64,000 bases of DNA from Trichobilharzia szidati. Its lineage: Eukaryota; Platyhelminthes; Trematoda; Strigeidida; Schistosomatidae. Where the stretch lies: positions 153,906,199-153,970,198 of the forward strand of contig OX235279.1 of NCBI GenBank assembly GCA_944472155.2, read 5' to 3'. The translations under genes and the position numbers were made by a program. Each line of letters starts with the position of its first letter. Position 1 is the stretch's first letter. A model generated the notes under the pieces. The model did no database searches and was not told the DNA's origin. It saw nothing but the letters and a program-made list of their open reading frames with translations. Positions 10,991 to 22,474 of the stretch are shown here, in pieces.

Positions 10991-12539
10991 TCTTCAGTAA
11001 TGCCACATAATCATACTGAATACTATTTGACAAGAAACGAGGACCATTTGTAACTTGACCAAAATTTATTGATTTAAATCAGTCGCTAATCATCTACAGT
11101 TTTATATTAATTATTCGTCTTGCAATTACAATAAGCCTGTATCTCAGTTGATGAATCAAAGAATTTCTCTGCACAGAATTACTTCTACTAAAAATAACCA
11201 CAGTGATAAATTTAGTAGTCGTCCTATCCACCAATCTCAAAAACCACATAAACCACAACATTATACACAGTTTTTAAACTCAATTTTTAATTGCTGCTAT
11301 TAAATACTGTTTGTGGAACTATGATTCTTCGTATTCCTCTTACTAACTTCTAAAGGTTTTCAAATAGACTAATGGGAGAGGGTTTCGATTGACGAATCTC
11401 TGTATCTACTTCCTCACTGCAGACTTAGTTGTTTGTTATTCGCGTTAACAAGTGGATTGGAATATATCATCATATCAATACAGTTTCCCTCATATATGCC
11501 ATGCTGTGTATTTCATAAGGATAACACTACTGAAGACAAATAATAAAATGAACACCACTAGACAGAACAGAACAGAAAGGTAGTTTATGAACGATCAATC
11601 ACATGCATATGTATATACATATATGTTGAATCTGATTCAGCAAAGCATTATTTATTCAGTCGTGTTTTCAATGTCTCCATTTTTTAATTATAATTATCAA
11701 CCTTTTGGTGCTTTGTATTTACCTTGAATCCCACTTTTGTTTTACTTTTTGACAAGATTAAATTTTTGATTTTCATTTTATTTACATAGTTTATTTTTTT
11801 TAAATAGTTTGTAACTGATAGCAGAAATTTAGTCGAAAATGATTAATGTTATTTCTATCTGCTTTCTTCAAAATGTACAGTTCTGTTTATAAACTCTAGA
11901 TGACATCCGTGTGGATAAATTTATTGGTAGTTTGATTAACGTTTTACGTCTATTTTCTTTTACTACAATACTGTAACTCTTTCTCTAATCTGGTTTAAGA
12001 CAAACGCACAGTGACATAAAATAACATTCTGTGTCAGTTGCAATGGTCATCAAGTCACATCACCAATCTCATTGTATAAAACTGTGTCTTCTGTTTATAA
12101 CACCAGTTTTTGAGACACTTTATTTTTGTATTTTTAAAGATGTTAATACTAACACTGGTTAAACCTCCACTTGACCGACCAATTACTTCATATATGCTGT
12201 TATTTATATCACTGAATAACACCTACGGATCTTAATGACTAATCAACCTTAAACGACATTATCGTACATTCTTCAGGATATTGATCTTAGGGTCAACCAA
12301 ACATTACAGTATTTATGAAGTCTGGAAAGCCAATACAGCTCGCTTATAAATTCTAGCAGTCGAAATGGGTAGAGTTCTGATGACTGCCTAGCACAAAACA
12401 CTCAATAAAGCTCAGTGTCGATCAAAAAGTTAATTCATTTTTATACTGAATTTCAGTCTCCACAAACTTTTGTGAACCCAAACACAAAAGTGTTTAAAAA
12501 ATGGTTCTTGGTAAAGTATCTATTGTATTAAGTGTGACC
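10991..12539. other. AT-rich intergenic sequence, no gene seen
   Basis: No supported feature. Long T-rich tracts near 11640-11830 give some open frames by chance, but none carries a recognisable domain. Confidence 0.45.
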
Positions 12540-12830
12540 ATGGATTGGTATCAGTTAGAGAGCCATTAAAAATCAGTAGTGGAGTACTGGACAGCTGTTT
12601 CGTTCTAGTAAGGGACTTATTGGAGTTCGAACCCAGAACCAGTGGCTGAATGGTCTATGGGCTTGCCTTGTAACCAGCAGTTACTGGGTTCGAACCCCAG
12701 TGGATGCGTACCTCCTATTAGTCTCAAACTGCGAAGAAACAGCTACCCAGTTCTTACTGGGGTTTTTTAGTGGTCTGCTAACTGGTATCAGTCCGTGGTC
12801 AAACTGACTCTTGAAAATATCTACTGTTTT
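12540..12830. repeat. Head-to-head inverted pair of hammerhead SINEs
   Basis: A minus-strand copy (about 12540-12635) and a plus-strand copy (about 12640-12830) of the Sm-alpha-like SINE meet at their tRNA-like heads. The plus copy has GTGGCTGAATGG and the B box GGGTTCGAACC. The minus copy has TGGGTTCGAACTCC next to it in reverse. Both keep the GAAA block and the segment CAGCT(G/A)(T/C)CCAG, but their first core blocks are decayed (CCAATAA in the minus copy), so cleavage is unlikely. This is the same arrangement as at 6884-7176 and 1082-1205. Confidence 0.7.
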
Positions 12831-14774
12831 ACCAATAAAAGTGTTTATTTGTACCTTTCACTTAGTTAATGACTGAATCACAAGTGTCTTCTAACAATAA
12901 TTTTAAGGACAAGAAGCAGAGGATGTTGAATCCTTCCTAATTTGACACCACCGAAGTATACAATATAAATAACCCTCTGATTGTCAGTAGGTGACAGCGT
13001 TACCAATTAAAGTGTGCATCAGATTGTTACGGGCTTTGTTTTCAAACGTTTAATTTTTGATGAGATGACTGAATTGTCATCAAATTTTCAGAATTAGTAA
13101 CCGTCTTCATGACAAAATCAACCCTAAAAATATCTCAGTTATCATAAACACAGCTTGCCTCTCTTTAATGTAAAGAAATACACTCAGTTCATCAACATAA
13201 GTATAATGATGTCTACGATTAAAAATCAAGAGTGAATGAACACCAATCTGAACTACAATTCTATACTAATTCAGCACTTAGCTATGTTAATGGTTCAGAA
13301 ATAATGTATGCTTATAACTTTTTTCTGTGTTGTATTCTCTGACCTAGGTGGTTTAACTACGAAGCTTTCACTATCCTTCTAGACTGCATCTTAACCTCGA
13401 ACTTCACAAATCAGCCTCAGAGTATTTCAGTGAATTGAGAAACCATCCTTACGGATGAAACTGGCTTTGACTGTGAAAGCTTCATCACAATTAACTCGTT
13501 CAATTTATAAGACATAACAACACCGAAAACATTCACCTGCGCTACAGGTATCCATCACATTTTTCGATTTTACTTAGACAGTCATCTCGTGCAATAAGGA
13601 ATTTTTGAAATAAAAATATTCAGCTGGAAAACCGCAGTACAGCTGCAATCATCCTGACGCATCAACAGACAAATTTCTCTTGTCTACTGATAGAACTTAT
13701 GCCAATTTCGTATAACACTTATAAACTCCTACGCCTAGATACATACCTATTTTCCTCCTTGGTCATACTTTCAGTGTAAATAAATCCAGTCTCAACAAGA
13801 CACTTAGCCACAATAATGCATAAATAAATCTATTTCGCCTTCAAATGATTCACTTACGGTAGGACTAAAAGGTGTGTATAAGCTTCCCTACAGAATGACT
13901 TCACAAAGGATTTTTGTAGAATTTCAGTCTCATTTCAAGTTCACATGTCAGTGAGTTTTTGAAATGACAGCTTTCATTGTTCTTATATTAAGTGACAATA
14001 CTGAAGAAACAAAATGAGTTAACAGCTCAGAAGTGATTGTTAGATTTCAGTATGTTACTCATTAATACCAAATACTTTGTTGTAATTAGTGAATGACTGT
14101 TTACAATTTGACTAAGAATATCTAAACTTCATTAATATTGACAATAATTCCAGATAGATGCTAGTTATGACAAAAAAGCAGCTACTGTTTAAACATGGTC
14201 CCACTAATTAGTACAAAGGCATTTGCGATAGTAGGCTACACCTAAACAATCATTATCTCTGTGTTTTCGTCCACTTGTCAAATGAAAAATTATAAGCAAT
14301 ACTTTTTCAATCAGAGCCATCCTCCTTCGTCTCTCAAATAAAATATCCCACATAATTTAAAGACAAAGTTCATTCTGTGAAAAGAAATAAAAGCCACACT
14401 GAAAGAGATGAAAATAAATGTTATCCTGAGAAGCGTATAACTTTCACGATACATTTTCCAGGTACATTACAGATTCTTAGTGTTCATCAGTGTAGCGAAA
14501 GATGTATGAACAATAAATCTAGTTGTTCCCATGATATAAAGAGCAGATTTACTCACTGGATGTTTAAAGTGGTGCTCATGAAGATGAAATGCCTAAATAT
14601 CTAAATATTCCCTTGATATTCAGTTGACGCTGTATCTATGATAAGGTTTTAAAGTCAAAATACATTTAATCAGATATACAGATCTGCAGAATTTGAATTT
14701 ATATAGTACAGTTAAAAAAAGACGAAAATCAGGAGCACCTCTAAAGCCTATTTTATTAAGTTTTAATATAAAGT
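12831..14774. other. AT-rich intergenic sequence, no gene seen
   Basis: No domain-bearing frame or repeat could be assigned. A frame at 14377-14604 has no recognisable homologue and is of a length expected by chance here. Confidence 0.4.
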
Positions 14775-15612
14775 AATACACCAAGTCGCCGATGATATAT
14801 GTCTGATTTCCCACAAACTGGAAGATATGCAAGCGAAAAGCAACAAGTTGGCAGAAGAAGCATCAAATATAGGACTTCAGGTGAACATACAGAAAACAGG
14901 GGTAATCAAAATTCCTGGACAAGAACAACAACAACAACAGACAATGATCAGCATAAATGGGAGGAACCTGAAAGAAACAACCTCCTTTACCTACCGACCG
15001 GGAAGCATCGTTTCAACTACAGGCGGAACTGACGAGGATATCAAAGCAAGAATTGGTAAAGCAAGACAAGCTTTCACTACTCTCAACTCTGTGTGGAGGT
15101 CAACAGCACTCAGCATCAAAAATAAGATCCGGATTTTCAACTCCAATGTGAAGTCAGTGCTACTCACTATACGGATCAGAGACTTGCACTGCGCGTCATA
15201 AAGAGCATCTCAAACAAACTACAGACCTTCATAAACAGCTGCCTTCGCTCAATACTCAAGATCAGATGGCCAGGAAAGTTCAGCAATAAAGATCTCTGGG
15301 AGCGAACCGACCAGGAACCAATTGTGAAACAAATAGGCAGAAAGAAATGGAGATGGATTGGCTATACTCTGAGGAAACCATCAAGTGACATCACTAGACA
15401 AGCCATTGCTCGAGTGGAACCCGAAAGGGAAGCGGCGAGTTGGTCGTCAGTGCAAGGGTGACTTAGAAGAGGTCATGTGAAGAGGAGATGAAAGCATGTG
15501 GGCAGATGTGGAGCCAGGCGAAGACTCTAGCAGAGAACCGAACGCAATGGAGATGTGTGGCTGAAGCCCTATGTTCCTCTAGGAATTAAAGGATACAATA
15601 ATAATAATAATC
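14775..15612 (+). mobile_element. RTE-type LINE (family A), RT C-terminus and 3' end
   Basis: The sequence begins at the reverse-transcriptase catalytic box, here VADDICLISHKLEDMQ where Y/FADD is usual. It continues through the RTE C-terminal region: TGGTDEDIKARIGKARQAF, WRSTALSIKNKIRIFNSNVKSVLL, then in shifted frames WERTDQEP and RKWRWIGYTLRK. It ends CTGAAGCCCTATGTTCC followed by an AATAATAAT tail, the short tandem tail typical of RTE elements. The longest frame (14827-15201) is 124 codons and is then broken. It is 5' truncated and dead, but the least decayed C-terminal copy of family A in the window. Confidence 0.85.
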
Positions 15613-17579
15613 CACCAGGTGTTGTCCTAAAACTGAGGCCAAGTAAGCAGGTAAAGTGTAGGAGACTTTTGGTGGTGCCTAATACATCTTGGTTTGTGCA
15701 AGTACAACTTTATCTAGTTAATAAACATTACTGACATCTACAGCTTTCATACAATTTAAACAATGAAATATTCATTCATACATTCAATAGAATTAACTTA
15801 CTTTAACTGTTTCCTCGTGAAAACAGGAACTGAATAAAATAATCATTATAATAGTTAACCTTAGGCATTTTGGATAAAATTTAAAATATTGTTTCACTTT
15901 GCTCATTGGAATAAATAATTCACTTGATCGAATAAACTGAGAACTGGAATTATGGAAGAGACTGCTCTGAACTGTTTGTTGTTTCTTTTTATCAGGTAAA
16001 TCTTCACTTTATCGAAATACACATATTCATAAATCCAAATTTATGTTTACTTATGGGTTAAGTATCTTTTCTAAACATAAAAGTTCTTCTTCTGCATGCA
16101 GCTTATATTTATTGTGAATTTATAAAACAAAACAATTCAATTTGCAAAATAAAAATTAAGTAACCACTGAGTGAAGGCCAGAGTCAAGTAAGTGAAAGCT
16201 GGTTTGGGATTAATCCATGGATGTACACAGACAGTGAAAGAAGGCGTTATAAGTGATATGAAGACAAAAAGAAATAGATGTAGTATTTAAAATACAGAAA
16301 ATGATTGGCAAGTATAAATCTCGAAGTTTACAAATTAACTTTTACCCGTAAGCACACAATTTCTGTGACTTAATCATCGAGTAGTTAACTATTCTATTAC
16401 ATAATTATGTACATGTATGTGTACACTAATCATTTTTCTCGTTGGCTAGTCAGTCAGTCAGTCAGTAAGCTGGTTACCAGTGTTTGGTTAATTGAATATG
16501 CACAATTTATTGCTTGCGTTTATTTGTGTGTGTGTGTGTGTGCGTGTGCGTCTTCCTGCATCACCGCGAAAAATCACTATCTAAGCCAGGTGCATGTATA
16601 AGACTGTCTTAAATAGTTCAATTAACAAAATTAATTAATAATCAGAGTTATATTGGTGAGTGATGAAGAACTCCAGCTCAGTCCTTGCTTTGTACCACAA
16701 ATTCTATGTGTTGATTTCCTTCTTATTAGGTATAACCCCTACACAGATCTAGACACATGTGCAAAATTAATTGTGGTAAATAAGTGAACGATTTGATAGT
16801 GAAGACTAGCACAGATGTATTTAGTTAATTTGAATGCATAAAAAATTTATAGTAATTAATATTGACACTACGTTAATTAATGTATCACCTGTAAAAGAGG
16901 CCAGTGACTTTATTATTTTCTTGATAATATGTTTACAGTTTTATAATATTGAACTAGAGGGCATCAAAAAGTAGAAGCACAGTTAGATCCACGCTTAGTT
17001 ATTCCAGTGCGTGCGTATGTGTCTGGGTGGGTGGGTGTGTGAGTGAGTGAGTGCATTTCATGAAGCAGAAGACGAACGTTTTTTTTCTATTAATTATTAA
17101 TATCTTAATGAACTTAAATGGAATTATGTTTTTTTCACCTATTTTATTATCATGTACGTTTTGTTTACTTAGTTTATTCCTGTTGCCGTTATTTTAATTC
17201 ATTTTACCTTTAATACAAGCGAACAAATAATAAACAAATTACTAAATGGCGTTAGCCCACTCATTACACAACATAAAAGTACTTTGTAATGTTTTGCCAT
17301 TTTCTGAAGAAATAAACAAATCAACCGTGAAACAAGTTCATAAATTTTATGAATTGAAATTTTGATTGATATGTACTAAAATAATTAATGAAAAACAACA
17401 TCTAGTCTTCTTGGCCAAAAATGAAATGTGAAGATTTGAAATTCACTTCTGACACTGAAATCGAATATATTAAGCTGTCAAACATTGTTATAATACAATG
17501 AAGTTTGGATGCACTTTTCTCTAAACTATAGTGAAATTTGGCCTTTATGAAAATATAAAAATTATCCAGTGAAAAACAA
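15613..17579. other. AT-rich intergenic sequence with microsatellites
   Basis: Holds a GT-rich microsatellite at about 16524-16551 and a GGGT/GAGT repeat run at about 17023-17054. Otherwise no gene or known repeat is visible. Confidence 0.5.
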
Positions 17580-17765
17580 TGTTATTTTCAGTGTAGAAGA
17601 TATCACGAACCGACCGACCTGAGTCAGACAATCACTGGAAACTACAGAGCACTAGGTAACTGTTTTTTCCTCGTTTGAAACTGTTTTGCATTGCACACCA
17701 ACAACCTCATCAGGGGTTGAACTCAACATCGTCTGTATGCAAGGTTGGCCATCAGGCTGGAGTCC
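17580..17765 (-). repeat. Possible second hammerhead-bearing repeat, degenerate
   Basis: On the minus strand the order CTGATGAGG ... AACGAGGAAAAAACAG ... CTAGTGCTCTGTAG ... CCAGTGATTGTCTGAC resembles a hammerhead repeat of another subfamily, with the second core block changed to GAAAAAAC. The spacing between the blocks is too long for a simple stem II, so the CTGATGA match may be fortuitous. Confidence 0.25.
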
Positions 17766-18363
17766 AGTCGCCGGCCACTTCTAAATCTAGTAAAAGATAA
17801 AATGGTTTGTATCAGAAAAGATGATCTCATTTATTCACAGTTCTTTAATGGCTGATAATAATCCTGCGCGTAAACTTTACATCTGACGTCTGAATTCGTC
17901 ATCCTACATGACAGAATGGCTTAAGGTTAAGTACGCGAGATCTCTGTCAAAAAAAACTGTTGGTAAGATAGACGTTAGGTAATGGCAAGTAAAACCGCAT
18001 TTTGCCAAAGAAATTTCCATCTGCTAGATCAAGCCAAAATGTTTTTAACACTTTCACATCTTCAAAATCGTATTGTTCATCTGAATGTCACTCATTTCAG
18101 TCATTATCCTCCAACCAATCTAACAAAAAATCCCTTAAAAACCAATACTAGAAAATTGACCTGATGCTCACTGGCGACTGGACCTATTCAAGCAGTGACC
18201 TGGGATTCTGCTGGGAAGTCATGACCAGTAGGGTGCAGCAGGCTGAAGGTAAAGACAGTTACTCACCCAATAAGACAGTGAGAAGTGGTCGCGCTATGTC
18301 GTGAATTGGCAAAAGTTAGAATTCATGGGCTGACCACTGGATCTCGTCCCAATGGCTTAATGG

Positions 18364-18703
18364 TGTGGTGAGAGCTGTCTACTAGCCAATTGGTTGACAG
18401 TAATTGAGGTCAATGTTTATGTATCAAATATTAGTCATGTTGTGGTGAGAGATGGTTGCTAGCCAAATTGGTTGACAGTAATTGAGGTCAAGGTCAAAAT
18501 GGACAGGCGGATACAGTTAACATCTAGATGAACTGATACAGCCACAAGAGATGCAAGGTTAACTTTGTGTGAAAAACAACCAATCAACAGACTGTATTTT
18601 CTACTAACATTAACCTACAATAATGTACATCAAAATCTATAAATACGTGTTGATTTTCCGTAATAAACGTTCTGTTGCCTGGCCCTTGTCTTCTGTTGTT
18701 ACA
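18364..18703 (+). mobile_element. Solo LTR with ATGG target duplication
   Basis: The element begins TGTGGTGAGAG and ends TTCTGTTGTTACA, so it has TG...CA ends. It is flanked by ATGG at 18360-18363 and 18704-18707. Near the 3' end are TATAAATA and AATAAA signals in order, as expected for an LTR. About 76 bp near the start are duplicated: GTGGTGAGAG(C/A)TG...GACAGTAATTGAGGTCAA occurs twice. A relative with the same ends and a CTAC duplication lies at 29700-30023. The 4-bp duplication suits Ty3/gypsy-type integration. Confidence 0.85.
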
Positions 18704-18760
18704 ATGGTCTATGAGCTAGCTCACCTTGTAACCAGAAGGTCCTGGGTTCGGACCCCAGTG

Positions 18761-18811
18761 GGTGCGTACTGATGAAGAGTCCCAAACTAGGACGAAACGG
18801 CTGTCCAGCAC
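18761..18811 (+). ncRNA. Hammerhead ribozyme-like sequence
   Basis: Stem II is perfect, GTCC (18779-18782) with GGAC (18790-18793). GAAA is intact at 18794-18797 and the GTC cleavage triplet is at 18803-18805. The first block can be read as CTGATGA (18769-18775) with three extra bases before stem II, or, aligned without gaps to the other copies, as ATGAAGA, which loses the essential first C. Stem I is weaker than in the 7.3-kb copy and stem III is very short. Activity cannot be judged by eye. Confidence 0.55.
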
Positions 18812-18905
18812 TCCTAGGTTTCCCAGTGGTTCTGTAAGTGATGTCAGCTCATGATGAAATCCTCCAGCCAATCAAACAAAAATCCCTACAAAACCAATAC
18901 TTGAA

Positions 18906-19264
18906 CATTATTACTGTTGTAAAAAAAACATGTATTGTAACAAACTTCTACATCTCCTCAAATTCAGTTTCTATGTAAACTGAGAAGTTATATGCTTTAA
19001 AAAAGTGTCCAGTAAATTAAGCTGTATGCAATCGGTGCTACGTAGTGAAATTTTAATCCAAGTGAATAAGCTACATTTGATTGTGTACAAATTTCTCGGG
19101 TGGGCTAAATAGGAATCATGCACTTTAGTTATGAGATTTGCAGATATTTATAGGAGGAAAACCAGAAACTTAATACTTCACTTGGTTACTTGATTCATTC
19201 TTGAATTGTAATTACTATGCTAGATAACGACGACACTGACTGAAATTTCCTCAAATTCTGATGA
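18906..19264. other. AT-rich intergenic sequence, no gene seen
   Basis: No supported feature. Confidence 0.5.
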
Positions 19265-19500
19265 ACAGGTATTATTATTTCATTCCTTTGCTTTCCGAGT
19301 GGAACATTGGGTTTCAAGCTAGAGCTGTGAAGTTTCGGTAGCAGTGGTTTTACTTCTAAGGAGTGGCGTTGCTAGCGCCGCGCCCAACCTTCACTCTTTA
19401 CCGGGCTTACTATGGGCTTAGTGAGGTTTGCGAGTGCCTCAGCCGAGGATCGAACGCCGAACTACACGCATGTTTGGCGGGTGTTCTACCTCTGTACAAC
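19265..19500 (-). mobile_element. tRNA-derived SINE, subfamily 2a
   Basis: This is a reverse-oriented copy. The plus strand starts with TATTATTATT and the complement of the RTE-like tail (GTGGAACATTGGGTTTCAAG), then CAGTGGTTTTACTTC and GGCGTTGCTAGCG. It ends with the complement of the B box GGATCGAACG and of the tRNA-like head. It matches the copies at 9050, 21810, 24911 and 38955. Confidence 0.8.
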
Positions 19501-19524
19501 TGATGCACGAATACGTAACTTTTC

Positions 19525-20071
19525 TTTTAATACAGTTTAGCACTGCATTACCTCGAATAAACTTCGACTTTCAATGGCCTTATGAAACGGATGAGGCAAA
19601 GCTATCCATTCGGCCTGAAAATATATCACTGAATCGTAAAGTGTGCCATATACTGTCGCCACAAGTAACAAGAGCTAGTATGAAAATTTCTTTTCCAAGG
19701 ACAAAATAATACGTTTTCACAATTCAGTAGCATTTTTGGAACTCCATACGGTTTTAACACACTTTAGATAAGAGTTTTTTGAAAAAACCAAAACCAATTC
19801 CATGGTCTTACCCCACATTACTTCTTACTATACACCTGTTTACCTGTTTACTAAACATTTTAAGGGTTCAGTATACCAGAAAGTATTATATCCTGCATTA
19901 TATCGAAATTCATGTTGTATCAGTTCCAGATTTTATGCACCTGAAACATGGTATCATTGTGTCTACTCTTTCTTACATCGCCTGTATTCTAATCATCGGG
20001 TTGGACACTTAGAACCCCGTCACCTAAAGAGTAGACTGAGCCAATTCTCAAGAAATCATTCAAAAGAATAA
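19525..20071 (+). other. Two unrecognised open stretches, possible exons
   Basis: One frame follows an acceptor-like TTTTAATACAG at 19525 and runs FSTALPRINFDFQWPYETD... to a stop at 19709. A second follows AAGGGTTCAG at about 19868 and runs YQKVLYPALYRNSCC... to a stop at 20071. They are somewhat less biased to K, N and I than chance frames nearby, but I recognise no family and no donor sites link them. The first overlaps SINE sequence upstream. They may be chance frames or part of an unidentified gene or element. Confidence 0.15.
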
Positions 20072-21029
20072 CCAGTCACACCATTTACAGTTACAATCAG
20101 TTACAACGAGAATCAGTCGGCAAGGTAATGATGTCATCACATGTCCTTCGATGGGTCATGTTTAAGACGCTTTTGGATTACTAAAAAGAGAACTTTCACA
20201 ATCAAAGGTTGTATTAGTACAACAGTTGATGTTTACAGATCTATTTGCAAAGTCAGATCGCCAATGAAGTAAGACGGTTTGCATACAAACTGATCCAATA
20301 AGGTGTAATTAGGAGATGGGAGAAGTAGACATTAGATAGGAAAACTCTCCAACAATAATCACTTATCATTATTTTGTAGTTTGCGTTTCACAGATCTGAG
20401 TTGTTTGGTTTGCAAACAAACCATGTACTCTTCATATCTACAACTAAAATATAGGCTTTAAGGGAAATAACTACCTGTCTTATTTCCCCATAATTTGCCG
20501 TTTTTCCTTTAATTAACAGTGTCTAACTTATCCGTATTCTAATTCATAAAAATAAATAAATTACCATGTAACTATAAATTTATCACACGTATAAATTCAA
20601 TACTGACGATCGATGTAATCACTGGATGTGTACATCTCTCCATCATACTTTATGGTTGAGTCTGATTTGATGAAAATGAGCGTTTGTCTGCTTATTTCTC
20701 CAGCCCACTCCTCTAATATCCTAACAACACAGACTGTTATAAACACCAAAAATCATAGTTAGGCAACTTGGAGAGTACTTGACCTTATATTCACTCATAA
20801 ATACGCCTGGAAGTTACTAGGAATATGCCATTTACACTTGACACTGTTTATGTAACGCAAGATAATTTCTAAATTTACTGTTGAAGGATCCGCGCTATTT
20901 GTCCCTTCCTTTATGGACTTACTATGATGAAATGAATTTTTTCAGTTAACCTCTTGATTTCCACTATACCGAATTCGATTCTGTCTTGGTATTAGTTTTC
21001 ATAAGTACTTTTGATTAGTGGATTTGACT
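20072..21029. other. AT-rich intergenic sequence, no gene seen
   Basis: No supported feature. Confidence 0.45.
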
Positions 21030-22470
21030 AGGCAACTTAATAGTTCTACCGCTTCGAAAAGGCCTTCGACAGACAGCATTGACCGAGAAGTATTCTGTAA
21101 ACCACTTCAAAACTGAAGCATGCAGCGCTCAAGTCTTTATCATCTCATTCAACAGCTGGATATATGACAACGCCACCTGTCAGGTGATCCACAACAGAAA
21201 ACTCAAGAGTAATACAAGATGACTGCCTGTTATCACCGATGACATTTCTAATTGTGGTGGACTGGATTATGCATCAGACCGTGTGTTGGGAGTGAGAAGA
21301 CAAGGATACGCTGGACGACCGGATTTCTTGCGTAGATGATTTGTGTCTTATGTCACACAAACTCGAAGACTTACAGGCAAAATCCAACAAACTGGCTGAA
21401 GAGGCTAGCTGGTACCAAAGACAGGACTCCAAGTGAACATAGAGATGACGAAAGCGATGAAGATAACCAACCAACCAACAGCAACAGCAACAACAACAAC
21501 CAGCTCCAATCACCATCAACCAACAGGAGAGATTTGACAGAGGTTACCTCCTTCACTTATCCAGCCAGCAAGCATCGTTTCAACCACAGGCCGGCGGAAC
21601 GGACGGAAATGTCAAAGCCAGCCAGTCAGAGTCAGAAAGGCAAGATATGCCTTCATCAACCTGAAACCAGTTTATAAATCTTCTGCACTTCGCTGCAGCA
21701 TAAAATCAAGATTCGAATCGTCAACGCCAATGTAAGAAACTTCACCGGCGTGTCACGAAAAGGATTTCCAACAAGGTTCAGACATTTATCAACAGCTGCC
21801 TACAGTTCATTTTTTTTCCTTCACGTTCCCCAGTGGAAAATAGGGCCTCAGGCTTGTGGATTGAAGTTTCTGTAGCAGTTTTTATTTTACAGGATGGGGT
21901 TGCTAGCCTCATGCCCAACCTTTCCTCTTCACCAGTATTTTGAAGAGAGAAAGAATGAACATGTTTGCAGGATAATACGAGCATTATTTCTGGCTCAGCG
22001 AGGTAAAGGAGTGCGCCGGCCGGGGATCGAACCTCGGACCATGTGCATGGTCGGCGAGCGTCCTAACCGCTATACCACCGACGCACTGCCTTAACTTCAT
22101 ACTGAAGATCAAATGGCCAGCCAGAAATAATTAGTAACAAGAAACTCCAGCAACAGTTCAACCAACTGCCGATCGCTCAACAAATATGAAGGAGAAAATG
22201 GAGATTGATCGGGCGTACAACGAGGAGGCCACCGAATGACATCGCGCGCCAGGTTATAGCTCGAGTGGAATCCCAATGGGAAGAGACAAGTGAGTCGTCG
22301 GTGAGAGGTTGACATGCAAGAGGTCGTGAGCTGAGGAGGAGGAGAAGGAGAGAAGAGATTATGGGCAATCGTGCACCCATCTGAAGAGTATGGTAGAAAA
22401 AAGAAGAAAGTGGAGATGTGTTGTTGAAGCCCTGTGTTCCACACGGAACCCAAGTGAATAATAATAATAA
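21030..22470 (+). mobile_element. RTE-type LINE (family A), RT to 3' end
   Basis: Translated in shifting frames, the 5' end gives FEKAFD (normally DFEKAFDSVDRE of RTE reverse transcriptase). Next come LLSPMTFLIVVDW and VDDLCLMSHKLEDLQAKSN, which includes the catalytic box (YADD changed to VDD). It ends with GTTGAAGCCCTGTGTTCCAC and AATAATAATAA. It is split by a reverse-oriented SINE at 21810-22086. Family relatives with the same CAACAACAACAACCAGCTCC stretch lie at 33421-34430 and 2690-3345. Many stops and frameshifts make it dead. Confidence 0.8.
21810..22086 (-). mobile_element. SINE subfamily 2a nested in an RTE-A LINE
   Basis: The plus strand starts TTTTTTTTCCTTCACGTTCC, the complement of the SINE end, and finishes with the complement of the tRNA-like head (ATACCACCGACGCAC, B box GGGGATCGAACC). 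Flanks CTGCCTACAGTTCA (before) and CTGCCTTAACTTCA (after) look like a diverged target-site duplication. The SINE therefore inserted after the RTE copy was already in place. Confidence 0.85.
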
Positions 22471-22474
22471 CTTA

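Larger units (their letters stand above)
18095..18905 (+). mobile_element. Sm-alpha-like hammerhead SINE split by an LTR
   Basis: The upstream part of the unit (TGCTCACTGGCGACTGGAC onward) runs from about 18160 to 18360. It is interrupted by a solo LTR at 18364-18703 and resumes at 18704 with the tRNA-like head (B box GGGTTCGGACCCC), the hammerhead segment and the tail. The motif CCAATC(T/A)AACAAAAA(A)TCCCT occurs both before the unit (about 18114) and after it (about 18870). This fits a piece of a tandem array, as known for Sm-alpha satellites. Removing the LTR and one copy of ATGG restores the order seen at 7195-7400. Confidence 0.75.
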
